From the NCBI GenBank assembly GCA_040954595.2, contig CM082591.2, positions 3,038,001 through 3,102,000 on the forward strand: a stretch of DNA of 64,000 nt. The letters run 5' to 3'. This DNA comes from Balanoglossus misakiensis (Eukaryota; Hemichordata). The position numbers and the translations under genes are program-made. Positions 11,601 through 24,484 of the stretch are shown in pieces (position 1 is the first letter of the stretch; the number at the start of each line of letters is the position of its first letter). The notes below the pieces were generated by a model. It made no database searches. It was not told the DNA's origin and was given only the letters and a program-made list of their open reading frames with translations.

Positions 11601-14130
11601 GACATCGTGAATAAATCATTGACGTGTTGGAACGTTATGACGTCATTGAAAAATTAAAAGATAACAGAGTTCACCTCTCCTTAAAAAAAAGAAATTGTAG
11701 TTCACCCATACTGGCGAGAAATTATGTATAGGCAGCCATTTTTATTTTTAAGACATGGGAATTTTGAAGTTAGTAAGTAGTTAGGTCTCTTCCATTGACC
11801 TTTACCACTCCCCCTGAAAAAATATGAACGTTATTTTCGTAGAATTCACAGAGAAGCAAATGTACAGCCTTTTTCCTCAGGGGCAGAACACCGCAGCCTG
11901 TTTGTGACATCTCTATCTTTTACCGATATTTACACAATCTCATATCCTATGAATCATTCCCTGGTGCCATGGCAACGATGATATCGCGTCTGGGGTGAGG
12001 CGAGGACAGGATCTGATTTTTAAAGATTGGAATTTACAACACAAATCTTAATCTGGCTCTCGAATCATACTCAAGCGCTCTTTGCTTGAAATAACGTTTT
12101 AAAATTTACAAGCTGTAATTTTTTATCTTCAAGGATCAATATGTCGCCTCAAACCTGTGTCGGTCATTTAAATACAGTCTCTGCTACACTCGTTTCAAGG
12201 TCGGGACAAGATAGCTTGGGTCATCGGATCACCTGCCAAATTGATATTAGAAAGAACATCTAAGTGCCTGTCTGGCTAAGAGCTAACGCTGGGGAAAAGG
12301 CATAGCGACAAAATGTTGATGAGATGAAAACAAGATTATGGGAGGCCATCTTTCTTGTCTTGTGAGGTTACAGAAGGTTTGTTGTCCTGAGAGCAACCTC
12401 GTGGGAATTTTATAGCTCTGCCAGTCCTTGAGTTGATGGCGAGTTCATTTGTCTTAGTCGCCTCAACCACAACTCCGCATTTGTCGTCATGTGCGCCAAT
12501 TTGGCCACAGTGCTCGAAATTTAGGGCGTGTAGAAGTATAAACCGATGTATTGGTGCAAGATGTGTTTTCCATTCCATTGAAAATGTGTACCAAGTTGCA
12601 TAATATTATGTAAGGCTGCAAACATTGAAAATGGTGGTCACCTCTTCATGTTTCTATTCTAACTTATGTGGTTACTATTTTTAGAACCGTGACTTTTTTG
12701 TTCGATTTTCTGATCCAAACATCATGGATATGCACTGTTGCTATCTTACATGTAGGTATAGGTACACGACTGATGGGCTGCTTAGCATGGCAGGTATTGG
12801 ACTTGATAGGCCTATGCCAGTAGAGACAAAACTGACCATATGCGTACCAGCTGAACGTGTCCCATTCGGGCAATATTTCATTGTCACATGGGAAACACGC
12901 CAGCATAATATAGTAGGTGAGACCGAAATAGTCAGTGCTTAGGTTAATGTAATCACCGATGGTACTCTGGTCCACACAATAGTTGTCGCGTCATCGCTTT
13001 CAGTTGTAAATGAACATGTATTCATTAACGTTCCTGTCTTTGTTTGGGTCAACATCACTGCTAACAGTTTGCAGTGGCCCATATTGCTTTTTGTCGTTTC
13101 ACACGTGGGCGGGTCAACGGGTCGGGGTGTATTGTGCGTCGTGGTTCTTGCAAAACACGACGAAAGCAAACGCATTTCAAAGGAATTGGAGCAAGTATTC
13201 TAGCACGTCTGTCGAGTTTGTTCTTAAAAATGGCATTAATCATTTTTATCGCAGAAAATACCTGTATTTGACAACTTGCTTTGGTCAGTACATAGAGTAC
13301 CATGTGGTCTCATTCACACTTATGGTCAATTCTCTCAGCGCCCGCTGTGCTTAGCCTGAACGCCTATTTACATGTCATTTGTTTTAAAATGGCGACTGTC
13401 CTATTTAATGTCTGTATCTTCTTTTAATATCCGGACACAACTCACGCTTGAAATTTAAACAAAAATTGCCCATAAAACACCCTAATTTAACCATTGGCTG
13501 TCAGAAGCCCTATAGGTTAGACTAGTGTTAATATTGGCCCTGAAGTTGGGGGCTTCGTATACTAATTTGCGGGTCTGTATTTCCGCAATATGGACTGTTT
13601 GGCGACATGGTGGTTTTGTGTGACATCATAGTACGTTGGTGTCTGTGGTTCAGCCATACTATAGAGGGACTGTGGTTAAGCGAAGGTTAATATTTAGCCT
13701 CAGACTGAACCGCGGTTCTATCAAGCCCACCCCACCCCTCTCGACTCTGTATATCAGACATACTGTAGGCCGATCAGTCTAACACCATGTCGTTCACGTA
13801 CAATGGGTGATTCTTTGCGTGTAAGTACACGCTTGGGCCAACGAGATACCTATCGTCACAGTGCTGTCTATATTAACAGCTTTTAATACGCGACTGTGTT
13901 ATCGTTTGCTTAACGGTACTCCGTCCCTGACACACATACACCTGTCACGACGCTTAATAGCAAACAAACAGTGCAAAAAATTTAAGCCAACAGCCGTGCG
14001 ATAGGACGCACCTAACTATCAGCCAGTGGTACGACTATTATGTATACCTGTTAAACAACATACTCGCATACACTTCCACAAAATAACACCCACATACGTC
14101 ACTATTAATAGTCCTACCTGGCACCGTCAT
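8626..14130 (-). CDS. Large ankyrin-repeat protein 1 (two-exon model)
   Basis: The main coding exon is 11255-8626 and encodes about 876 residues. An N-terminal module (TPEERLFQLLE through TAIEIAKK) is shared with the two other ankyrin genes in this window. It is followed by about 22-23 consecutive ankyrin repeats (TPLHxAAxxGH pattern, roughly 33 residues each) almost to the C-terminus. The open frame extends to 11274 only through a TTG codon inside a polypyrimidine tract ending in TTTGTAG, so the real exon starts at 11255 in phase 1. The best first coding exon found is 14130-14118 (ATGACGGTGCCAG followed by GTAGGA), also phase 1. It mirrors the tiny first exons of the sister genes and gives 880 residues. 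That first exon is tentative. Ankyrin stacks act as protein-binding scaffolds; the partner is unknown. No membrane segment, kinase or death domain is visible. Confidence 0.75.
11256..14117. other. Proposed intron of ankyrin gene 1
   Basis: If the 13-nt first exon at 14118-14130 is right, this is one 2.9-kb intron. It contains only short open frames without domains. If the first exon lies elsewhere, part of this is intergenic. No mobile element with clear ends was seen. Confidence 0.4.
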
Positions 14131-15601
14131 GTTGTAATCGCGTTCTCCTCTCCCGACAGTTTCACAAAATCTGCCTGTCTTTCGCTACCCCTCGATCGTG
14201 TATCAGCAGTTCTGTGACCTCCCCAACCCTGATCACATGACATTATGTTTAGCTATAGCTATCGGCGTTCTGTTCGAAGGGCGTGCGGTCACACCTCTTT
14301 CCTTGCGCACGCGCAGTGCTCCAGGCAAACATACCGATTCCAACAAGTGGTTGGTTAGGGATATAGACACGGTTATGCCCACATTTCATTCATTAATTAT
14401 CTTAAAATATCGCCATCATTCCGCGTTTTTAAGCCAAAGTATGTTCGACATGCGGTTGACATATTCACCATAAAGGACAAACACTAAATGATTTAATTTT
14501 TCTTTATTCAACATTATTTACTTACAGAATTGTATTTATTTTACGAAAGTTGTGACTTTATCTAAACAGATACGTTACATTGTTTGCATATGTATTATTA
14601 ATCCTAATGTACCCGGGTGTTTACAAATCCTTTGGTGTCATCGTCATGACGTAGTGACGTCATACCGCGTCTTACTTGAGTCACGTCTTCTCTCAAAAAC
14701 ATGACGTCATTATCTGCTTTTAGCGATGACTTTGGTTTGGTAGGACATGGAATGCACATGAACGTGTGAGCATCAACATGTGTATAAAAGTTCGTGAGAT
14801 GTAAAGGCGTGTCATAGTGTCTAATGACCACGTGGTAGCGCACTTTCTCGATTGGCCAGTTCTTAAAGTCCCACGAAACTGTGGATAAATGTGCATAGGT
14901 GACTGTACATACTATTTCAGACATCATCTGATTTGAAATCGGATTTCACGGAAATCATAATCGTCTCTGGGATGTTCGCGTTTAACAGAAAGTAATAAAC
15001 TTGTCAGTGACTGGAATGTTTTGAAGTGAGTAATACTGGGTTTTAAACAGAAAAAATAATGATGGATACAACGTAACAATACAGCCGAAAACTGGCCTCA
15101 TTAAACATCCATCCACAATGTTCTATAATTTTCTATTGTTTTGGATTAATGGTAGGATGCTTATTTCACTTAAACGAGTGTGATTAGATAAAATATTTGC
15201 TTGCGGATCTCGATATTAAAGCACAGTAAACCTTAACATTAATTATCAACTGCGCGCAATTACTCTTTAAAATGGATGGAAATGTGTCAGTTAATCTTGA
15301 CAACGACATTTGTTAATTCCATTAAATTACGGCGTTACTACGATACGCATTGTTGATTTAACGATGGTGATCAGGAAAGATAGATGAGCTGATGGGTTAA
15401 AAAATGTCATATGTCGAGTTCGTTTTAATATCCGATCAATTTTCGAACTATGAACCATACGCTAATCTGCACCAGGAAACAAATGTCACACGTACGCGTA
15501 CTGGAAACGAGATGTTCGTTTATCAAATTTATTCGATGGGCTTATGTCTGAACAATCGAGGATTTGAATATTGTTGTGACAACAGGTGGAACAGACAGAT
15601 T
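14131..15601. other. Intergenic between ankyrin genes 1 and 2
   Basis: This should contain the promoter of ankyrin gene 1 and the 3' end of ankyrin gene 2. Around 14640-14710 there are several TGACGTCA/GTGACGTCA-like half sites (CRE-like). I see no gene. Confidence 0.4.
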
Positions 15602-18600
15602 CTACTGGACGATACACGAATCCTGTTCTTTAGCGCCCCTATCTTGTAACAAATAGACTACGTCATCATGTCGATTATTATCGGCGAGAGCTATAGCCGA
15701 GTCGTTGAATCTGTCCTTCTGGTCGATATCACACCCTTCATCAAGAAGAAGCTTGACAACTTCGGTGTGCCCTCTCGCGGCAGCTAAGTGCAGCGGCGTT
15801 CGTTTCTGTTTGGAGAGCATGTTGACGTCGGCTCCGTTATCCAGCAAAACTTGAACGGCTTCGACGCTGCCCTTCTCGGCGGCTACGTGTAGCGGCGAGC
15901 GCCCCTGGGAATCAGGTATGTCCACCAGCGACCAGTTCCCCGAGAAGAGTTCTTGCAGACCTAGGGGGCCGGCGATCGACTGTCGGGGCATGCCCAGTCT
16001 GGTTGGCGACATCTGTGACCCATTCAGGTTTCTGGAACCGAGACCGTATCCAACAGATGATCGCCGTCTGAGCATGCCGAGCTGTCCAGCTGTCGTGTTG
16101 GCGCCAGCAAGATCCTGGCCAATGGAGGGCCTGGAAGAACGACCGCCGTAGCCCTGAAACTGTCGTCTGATCATTTCGTCTTCCTCGGGGGTGATGTCAC
16201 TCTCGTCCTCATTGGTGGACGCCCCTCTCGAACTGCGCCGCCCCGAGCTGTAAACCTGGAACCTCTGCTTGAGGAGTTCCTCCTCTTCCGGTGTGACGTC
16301 ATCCCCGCCAAAAGCACTGCCGCGCCGAATGCGATAGTCGGAAATTTCGAACTCTGCTGGAGCTGGAGCCCTTCTCTCCGTATTCGTAACCGTCTCCACG
16401 CTGCCCCGTCTGGAGCTGCGTCGCCTGGCGTAGGCGTCCTGGAACTGCCGCCTGAACAGGTCATCTTCATCTTCACCGATATCGTCGTCGTCGTCATCAG
16501 TGTGTCCGTTCGACATGACGCCAACCTTATTGGCGTTGTAGTCTTGCCAGACTGCGAGGCTCATGGGACCGATGTTGGGCCTGCTTGACCTCCTCGCCAG
16601 GACATGGTCGTGTTGTACGTTAGCAGCCTTCCCGATGATCTCATCCGTGGACCCCAAGATCTCTTCAATCATATCTTTGTCTGCATTCATGGCGGCGCAG
16701 TGAAGGGGCGTCAGACTACATCCGTCGTACTGCATGGGGACGCCGTTTGCCAGGAACACTCTCACCACGGACACATGGCCATAGATGACAGCGACGTGAA
16801 ATGCTGATAGTCTGGCTCCGTACGTCTTATCCTCGTCGTTTCTCAAGAGGTCAACACTGGCGTGGTGTTTCAGGAGGCATTCGACAACAACAGTGTTACC
16901 GTTTCCCGCCGCCAGAATTAGCGGGGTGTCGCCATCTCTCGTCTGGGCATCGATGGGCGCGCCAAACTCCAGAAAGAACTTGACTGTCGCGAGATGACCT
17001 CGTTTTGCCGCCTTGTGAAGTGGGAGTTCTCCGCTGTTGTTCTTGGCGTTGACGTTGATGCCGTTTTCGACCAGCGTCTCGATGATAGGGAGGTTACCGT
17101 GATCAGCGGCTTCGTGAAGTGCGGTGTCGCCAGTCTTCTCGGCTGCGTTGACGTCAGCCCCATGCCTCAACAACAGATGACAGATCTGCAAGTGGCCTCT
17201 GACAGCGGCAAGATGAAGCGGAGTCGTCCTGTGGATGTTCCTGGCGTTGACGTCAGCGCCCTCCCGTACCAGGTATGTGGTAACTTCGCAGCGCCCTCCG
17301 TGGACAGCGTAGTGTAAAGGGGTATTGCCTTCGAGAGTTCGCTCATTCAAGAAATCTTCATCATCGGGACGTTGGAGCAGTTTGTAAAGAATCTTCAGAT
17401 GACCTCTATAGGCGGCAAGGTGAGTGGGCGTTTCCCCTATTCTGTTTGCCACGTGGTTAGCTTTCTTCTCCAACAGCATGTTGTAAATTTGCTCGGAACC
17501 GTAGTCTGTCGCGCCGTGTAGAGCGGTCTCGTAGGTGTCGTCGCGGCAGTTGACATCCAGATCGGGGCAGTTCTGCAGCAGGTACTTCAAGATAGTGAGA
17601 TGGCCCCAGCACGCTGCTGTGTAAATGACACTGACGTTAGTCTTTGTGGGAATGGTGTAATCCGCACCGACTTCCAGGAGCGTCTTGACGGCGTCCAGGT
17701 GACCGGCACCGCAGGCGACATGTAATGGAGTTTCGCCAAACTTTCCCCTTTTGTTGACGTCATGCCCCATTCTGTATAACCGCCGAATCATATCTCGATC
17801 ACCGCATTTTGCTGCTTTATGCAAATCAGTCTGGTATTTCTCAACGGTAATTGCGCCCTCCAGCGATCGTTCGACTTTGGGAAAATTGAGCTTCCGTGCG
17901 ATTTCAAGGGCTGTCATGCCATTGAATTTACTGGCCTCGTTTTGCACTTTCAATTTACAGAACTTGGCGAAATTGAGCATCTTCTTAAAGATGGCACCAA
18001 CAACCTTCGACTGGTTGTGTATTGTGGCGTGGTGCACTAAGGTGTAGCCATCTTTGACCGCTGTCAGATCAGCCCGTTTGACCAGCTCTAGGGCTCCATA
18101 GTGGTCGCCATTTTCTATGGCATCGAACAACCTGTCTTCCGTGGTTTGACGATGGTGAAGGTGCATCCCTGTAAATATAATGGATAATGCTTTGTGTTGA
18201 TAGAGTTTGCGCAATTGAGTCTAGTGTTACGTGTGGGGTTTTGGACGAGGCGTTTAAATTGCCCAGCATGGCATGATTACCTCTCTCCATCTCTAACACG
18301 CCATTGTGTACTGATTGTGTCCTTGACTTTCTCAACTTTCAGTAAATACATGTATCTAATAATAGTAACATCACATGTGAAATAAGATAGCTAATCTAAA
18401 TCATGTCTGCACACGATTTGATAAATTGTGGCTGAAAATGATAAAAAAAAACCATGCTGCATCACATTTTGACAGCAATAAATGTGGCAGTCAATAGGTT
18501 AATCATTCTGGGCCTCAAAGTCAAATAATTTAGGCAAAAAACCCTAAAATTTCTGGCCAAGTCCAAGCATGGCTTAGCATTCACATTCCAATCGCGCGAA

Positions 18601-19571
18601 GGACGCGATCGTTCATGACTATATATAGCAAGTTGCGGTTGAAGTTGCTAAGCTGCGCGGGATTTTTACTAGACGCCATATTTAGCTTTTCTCAAAGCCC
18701 GCCATGGTCAGTTGGTCGGGGGTTAAAGGGACGTTGACATCTCAATCAACAAGGGGTCAGCTTGTAGTTCAGGCCAAAAACAAACATAGATGTGTCCTGC
18801 TTTTCAAGGGACGCAGACATATCTGACAAAGCTTCCAACTCAACCCTTAGAAAAGTACATGTACCAGTCTGTAAAGAACACCCCTGTATTAAGGACAGAT
18901 TTTCAGCCGATGCTAACTAGCAACAGGTGGTTAACCGTTTTATAGGCCAGTATCTACCTCGACTCACCTCGTACGACCTATTTAATCTAGGTAAATCGGT
19001 TGTCTATTTTAGAAGCAGGGTTATCAGCAACAATTGTATTGTCAGCTTAAGTTAATCATCTTGGCCTTGGTGCTATATCAGGTCACTGATAATTCTAACG
19101 ATGATCTGATTGACTCCTCGGAAACCAAAGACCGAAATTAAGTTGCCCCATCGTCGATAATAAAATATGTATAACCAAGTTGCTACAAGATTAGTTTGGT
19201 ATAACTGGTGGTGGTGGTGGTTATATTGGTGGTTACATTGGTGGTGGTGGTAGTGGAAGCATTTTAGTGATGTCTATTGTCTTATTAGAATGGACAACAG
19301 ACATACAGGAGGTAGTAATCTTAATATATATGATACAAAACCATATTAATTTTCACTATGAGGTTGTCAGTTTAGGAACGAGGGTACCTGTCTGACGTGG
19401 TGTGTCAATGTATAACAATGAGATAAACGCTTTGTCTGTCTGCCAAAACAGATCTGGCGTTAACCTGCCAGTCTAGATTTCATTATAGTTAACATACATT
19501 GACAGATGTATTCAAACACTTGACCATTACATGTTTTGTGCAGACGAGCACTTACCTGTATGAGCCATCAT
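15602..19571 (-). CDS. Large ankyrin-repeat protein 2 with disordered RRSS linker
   Basis: Two-exon model: exon 1 is 19571-19556 (ATGATGGCTCATACAG followed by GTAAGT) and exon 2 is 18168-15602, joined in phase 1 to give 860 residues. The N-terminus carries the same module as ankyrin gene 1 (TEDRLFDAIENGDH through TALEIARK). About 13 ankyrin repeats follow. Then comes a long low-complexity linker (about residues 530-755) with an Asp/Glu run and three related motifs of the form [R/K]-QFQ/RFQ-x-Y followed by RRSS or GRSS. About three more ankyrin repeats end the protein. The RRxS sites look like basophilic-kinase targets. Role: cytosolic scaffold, partner unknown. The open frame continues to 18214, but TTTACAG immediately before 18168 and the matching upstream donor make the spliced model better. 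Confidence 0.8.
18169..19555. other. Intron of ankyrin gene 2
   Basis: A 1.39-kb intron on the minus strand with GTAAGT at 19555-19550 and TTTACAG ending at 18169. It includes a GGT-rich microsatellite around 19207-19251 on the plus strand. No open frame of interest. Confidence 0.65.
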
Positions 19572-21153
19572 CTCCCCTAACACAGTGTGACGCGGTGTGC
19601 GAGAGAGCGGATTCTCGACCGGTGGGATTGAAGACGGGGTCGCTTCTTCTCACACTCCGTCAGAAATGGACGCCGATTCGCTGCTCAGCATGCTCCATCG
19701 TACGATATTTAACCAGGCACGCGAGAAGTCTGCAGGGTTTGGTGTGAGCATGCGCGTGTCGTCCGTTTGCCAGCAAGTGCAGTCTTGAAGCTATTAAACA
19801 CAAACTCGCGGCTGATGTCGAGCCTGAATTGACGGCGAATGGTAACCAGTCTGTAGAGTGATGGTTTACGACACAAGTGCCAAACGTCGGATGCCCTCGC
19901 AACGTCAACTGAAAGCGCCTCCCCGAATTTCAACAGTGCGTTAACCGAGCATGACAATTACATGACTGACACGATACTCTTCATTCATCTCGTCTTCTGA
20001 TTGGTCAGAAACTACCCACTTTTCTACTTCACTTAACTATTGCTAGATCTGGGAAAATCGAAACTGTATCGCACACAAGTGTCTAATACACATAATGTCA
20101 CGGCTAACAAAACAGCAAAATGTATTCCTGTTTTTCCCTCATAAATTGAGAGCTACGAGTAAAATTGGCTGTCACCGAGTGATGAGAGTTCAGGTAGCCA
20201 ACCAATCACAATTGCCGTTACAACAGCTGTGCGAATGAAATATGGGTCCTGAAACTTCCCATGCCATCAAATAAAACACAAAAGTTTAAAGTCCACACGT
20301 GGACTAATTTTAGATGTGGTTGAATTTCGTCACAAAGGGTAGAATTTACTGGAAGCATTTAAATTGGAAGGAGGCATATTAATATGTCAGTGCATTAATT
20401 CGAAACGTCAGATAGTTCAGTTATTAATCAGTTATTCATTTGTCCAGACAACCGTTCATCAATAAGTAGGTCACCGGTAACAACCTAAGGCCCACCAATT
20501 GAATACTGACAGGTGTCGAAGCAGTAAAACACGTTAATGTTTAGCCTGAGCTAGCCAGGTTGTCACCAGATAGCGCCCGCAACCCCTTTGTGTAAAATTC
20601 TTTTATTCCAATGGACACGTTTGTTTGGTGCTATATGTCTGTAAATATACCCGAGTGGTTCATTGCATTATTCCGTTTAATGTGAGGCTGTTTCATTGTA
20701 TTCCTTGTATTCTCATCGTGTCGACACGAACTCCGTAGACTGCTATTTATAACGTATATGTAATATGACCTGGGTAGACACAAGTAGCCTCACTATAGTT
20801 CCCTTATGAACACAATCGATAGTGTTTATGGTTGAAATTAATTATTTATTAGTTCCTGGAACTCGTCCAACATGCTTTAAGGTTCGAGTGTCATTTACAG
20901 GTCGTAGGTTTTTCACTTTTAGTTCCGCCTTTTTACTTGAGGGCATTTTGTATTTATCCGGCAGTAGTTAGAGTCGATATTAGGCGGGTCTCCTCCGAAT
21001 CCGCTGTCGTATTTCCGTCGATCGACAGGCAGACGCGACTGGCGGAGAGAGTGTCACGTGATTGCGCGAGACACTACAGTTTTTTTCCGGGTTCGCCAGT
21101 TTTGTCGCTGTAGTGTTGTTCGTCGTTCAGCACGTTGCTTTGAATTCGCAGAC
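19572..21153. promoter_or_regulatory. Head-to-head intergenic region (ankyrin 2 / PTCHD3-like 1)
   Basis: The 1.58-kb spacer separates two divergently oriented genes, so it should hold both promoters and 5' UTRs. The stretch 20980-21153 is richer in GC than its surroundings and is probably the 5' UTR/promoter of the patched-like gene. No convincing TATA box was identified. Confidence 0.4.
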
Positions 21154-24100
21154 ATGGCGTGCGGCGTGGCTTTCGACTGCGTCGAGCGTCGCCTGGCCAC
21201 AGTCTACTATCGCTACGGCAGGTTCATCGGCAACCACCCGATGCCTTTCTTGCTGATCCCGTTGTTCGTCGCCGTCGGCCTGGCCGCCGCGATGGCGTTC
21301 TTCAACGAGAACACCGACGTGGAGTACCTGTACACACCTGAAAACAGCCAAGCCGCGAAAGACAGGGCCCGTGCCGAGGAACTGTTTCCTTTCAACGACG
21401 ATGAACTATTCCAATCGCTGCGACAGAATCGACTCGGAATATACGGTCGTTTGATACTGACCGCAACTGACGACGGCAACGTGCTACGAGTTAAAACACT
21501 GCGGGAAATCTTAGAAATCCACAACTACGTGTCGAAGATTAACGCTTCTGATGATGGGAAAACCTATCAGTTTGAAGATCTTTGCGGGAAATGGGACGGA
21601 GTTTGTAACCAGAATATCATTTTGTGGCTGTATGGTTACAACGCCACAAGGGTCAGTACTACAAACATCACGTACCCACTGCACACCGTCAACCCATTCC
21701 TCCAAGTCTTCATCGGAGGCAGTCTGGGAGGCGTCGATTTCCATGACGACCAAGAAACAGTCAAATCGGCCACAGCCATGCAGCTATCATATTTACTGAA
21801 ATACGATTCCGCTGAAGATGACAGACGGAGCAAAGCTTGGGAGTTGGAATTTCTGGACGCCATGGCAAAATATGAACCCCAAAGCATCGCTGTCGCCTAT
21901 TTTGCCTCACAGACTCAAGAACTGGAACTTGGCGAGAGCAGCCTCGGCGTGATTCCGCTATTTTCGATAACATTCACCGTTTTGATAACGTTTTCCATTT
22001 TATGTTGTGTCATGGCCGATTGGGTGCGCAGTAAACCACTTCTCGGCCTGTTGGGAGTCTTGTCTGCCACCCTGGCGGTCGTTTCCTCCCTCGGTGTCGG
22101 CAACTACTTGGGTTTGCCGTTTGTGAACGTCGTGGCCTCCATGCCTTTTCTCATATTAGGTAGGTAACCACTTTAAGATAGAAATTGTAAATCATGTTGG
22201 AAAGCAAGTACTCGTGGTGAAGGTCTATCCGGTTCCTCGTTTGGGTTGTTGGTACAATAGCCTTTGTTCTGCTATCATAAAGGGAAAAGTTGCAGCTCAG
22301 TGTCCCTTTAATAATCAAACAATTTGCCCGTCTTTTCTCATAGGTATTGGCGTTGATGATATGTTTATTATGATCGCCGCCTGGCGCCACACATCAACGA
22401 CCCTGTCTGTTCCCGAGCGCATGGGTCGTGCCTACTCGGAGGCCGCCATGTCCATCACCATCACAAGTGTGACGGACCTCTTAGCTTTCTTCATCGGCGC
22501 CATCACCTATTTCCCATCAGTGAGAATCTTCTGCATCTACACCGGCATAGCCGTGCTGTTCGACTACGCCTACCAGATCACGTTCTTCGGCGCCTGCATG
22601 ACGTTATTCGGCCGCCGGGAAGCGGCCAATCGCCACTGCATGTCGTGCATGAAGGTGGTACCGAAAGCAGAGGCCCCGTCTCGACGGTACAGACTTTTCT
22701 GCGCCGGGGGATCCTCGGAGAAGACGCCGCCGATCGAAGAAGAAAACGAACATATCGTCTCTCGGCTCCTAAAAAACTACTACGGTCCGTTTATTGTGAA
22801 GACACCGATGAAAATCATCACCGTACTGGTCTTTGTTGTCTATATGGGCGTTGCTATTTGGGGCTGTACTCAAGTAGAGGAAGGAATTCGTCTGAAAAAT
22901 CTGGCAAATGACGATTCGTATGCCGTCCAGTTCTACAATCTAGAAGACGAGTATTTCAAGGTTTACGGACCGGTCGTGGAAATTGTCATCGACGAAGAAG
23001 TTGACTATTCGTCCGCTGCAGTGCAAGACAAGATCGAAGCTGTCACCAAGGAACTTGAAGAAAGCGAGTATTTCCATAACAACAGTGACGTCACGCAGTC
23101 TTGGTTGAGGTCGTTTTTGTCTTACTTGGATGACGTGGGGCTGACGTACGACAGTCAGGAGTCCTTCATAGAGCTTCTCAGAACGCGGTTTCTGTTGCTC
23201 TCTCACCCGTTCAAGATTGACATCATCTTCGGCGCCAACAACGACAGTATTCTCTCGTCTCGTTTTTACGTCGTCTCGAAGGACACAGACACGGCGAACC
23301 GAGAGCGAGAAATGATGCTGGATTCTCGTAGCATCGTCGCCAGGTCGGACATCAAGATGTTCGCCTTCCACCCTGCGTTCATATTCTACGAACAGTACAT
23401 AGCCGTGTTGCCGAACACACTACAGAACATCGGGATTGCCGTCGCCGCCATGTTTTTGGTCTCTCTGATATTAATCCCTCATCCAATCTGTTCGATATAC
23501 GTGACTTTGGCGATCGTTACAATTTCAACCGGAGTGGTAGGATACATGACATTCTGGGATGTTAGATTGGATTCGATTGCCATGATCAATATCATTATTT
23601 GTATCGGTTTCAGCGTCGACTTCTCGGCACATATTACATATGCTTTCGTCATCGCCCCGGACAAGACACGTGATGGTCGGGCCGTATCAGCGTTACATAT
23701 TCTGGGATGGCCGATTATACAGGGGGCTCTGTCGACCATTCTTGGGGTAGTCGCACTATCATCGTCAGAATCGTACATTTTTCGGACATTTTTCAAAACT
23801 ATGTTTCTGGTCATATCAATCGGCGCGGTTCACGGGCTACTTTTCCTACCGGTCTTCTTGACTATGATTGGTCCATTTAAGCCAATCAGAAGGTCGAATA
23901 GGGAGACGCTGCTGACCGAGGGTCGCGACTTTGACGACAAAGAGATGAACTCGTTTGGGTGCAACCATCCGATATCCGCCACAGGGGACGCCGATGGGGA
24001 TGGCGAAACTGGCGAAGCTGTGAAGAACGGGGTCGTTCATGCGGGCGACGGGGGTGTTTCTGCTATTGTCGTCGAAGCGGATGAAACTCCCGAGCGGAAC

Positions 24101-24484
24101 AAAAGCGGCGAGGGCCAATCGGGATCGTCATCCGCAAGTCCCGACCACTCGTTGCAATTACCAGGCACGCCAGACGCGAGCGACTACGAAGATAAGATTC
24201 CCCCGAAGAGGAAAAATGATGAGACCACAACACAAGACAGCGACGAGTTAACACAGAGCGCGGAAGACAACCAACACCATGGAAACTCGCCTGCTTCGGT
24301 CGATGACGCCGACTCAACCAACCAGGCCGCCGCAAAGCACGGTGACGACTCGAAGATCCCACGCCCACACGCTGGGAACGAGTTGCCACCACTGCGCCAA
24401 ACCAAAGAACTTGATGTGTTGGAAACTCTGGAAGCTATAGTGAAACTCAAACCAGACACCGACGATTCATCCACGACGGTCTAG
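21154..24484 (+). CDS. Patched domain-containing protein 3-like, copy 1
   Basis: Two exons, 21154-22159 and 22344-24484, joined in phase 1 (donor GTAGGT, acceptor TTTTCTCATAG) to give 1048 residues. This is an RND/patched-family multi-pass membrane protein. TM1 lies at about residues 28-47 and is followed by a large extracellular loop (DLCGKW motif). The sterol-sensing-type TM2-6 block carries GIGVDDMFIM across the splice junction. The second half has a second loop and a TM block with IGFSVDFSAH. The acidic GVDD and GFSVD motifs in the helices match the proton-relay motifs of the RND family. A hydrophilic tail of about 190 residues, rich in Asp, Glu and Thr, is absent or different in copies 2 and 3. 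The start at MACGVAFDCVERRL aligns with the N-termini of the paralogues; the open frame extends to 21058 without family match. Transport substrate is unknown; sterol or lipid is inferred from family. Confidence 0.85.

Noticed and set aside
18169-18214. Start of ankyrin gene 2 at 18214
   Set aside because: The stretch ends in TTTACAG and is better explained as intron, with a matching short first exon at 19556-19571.
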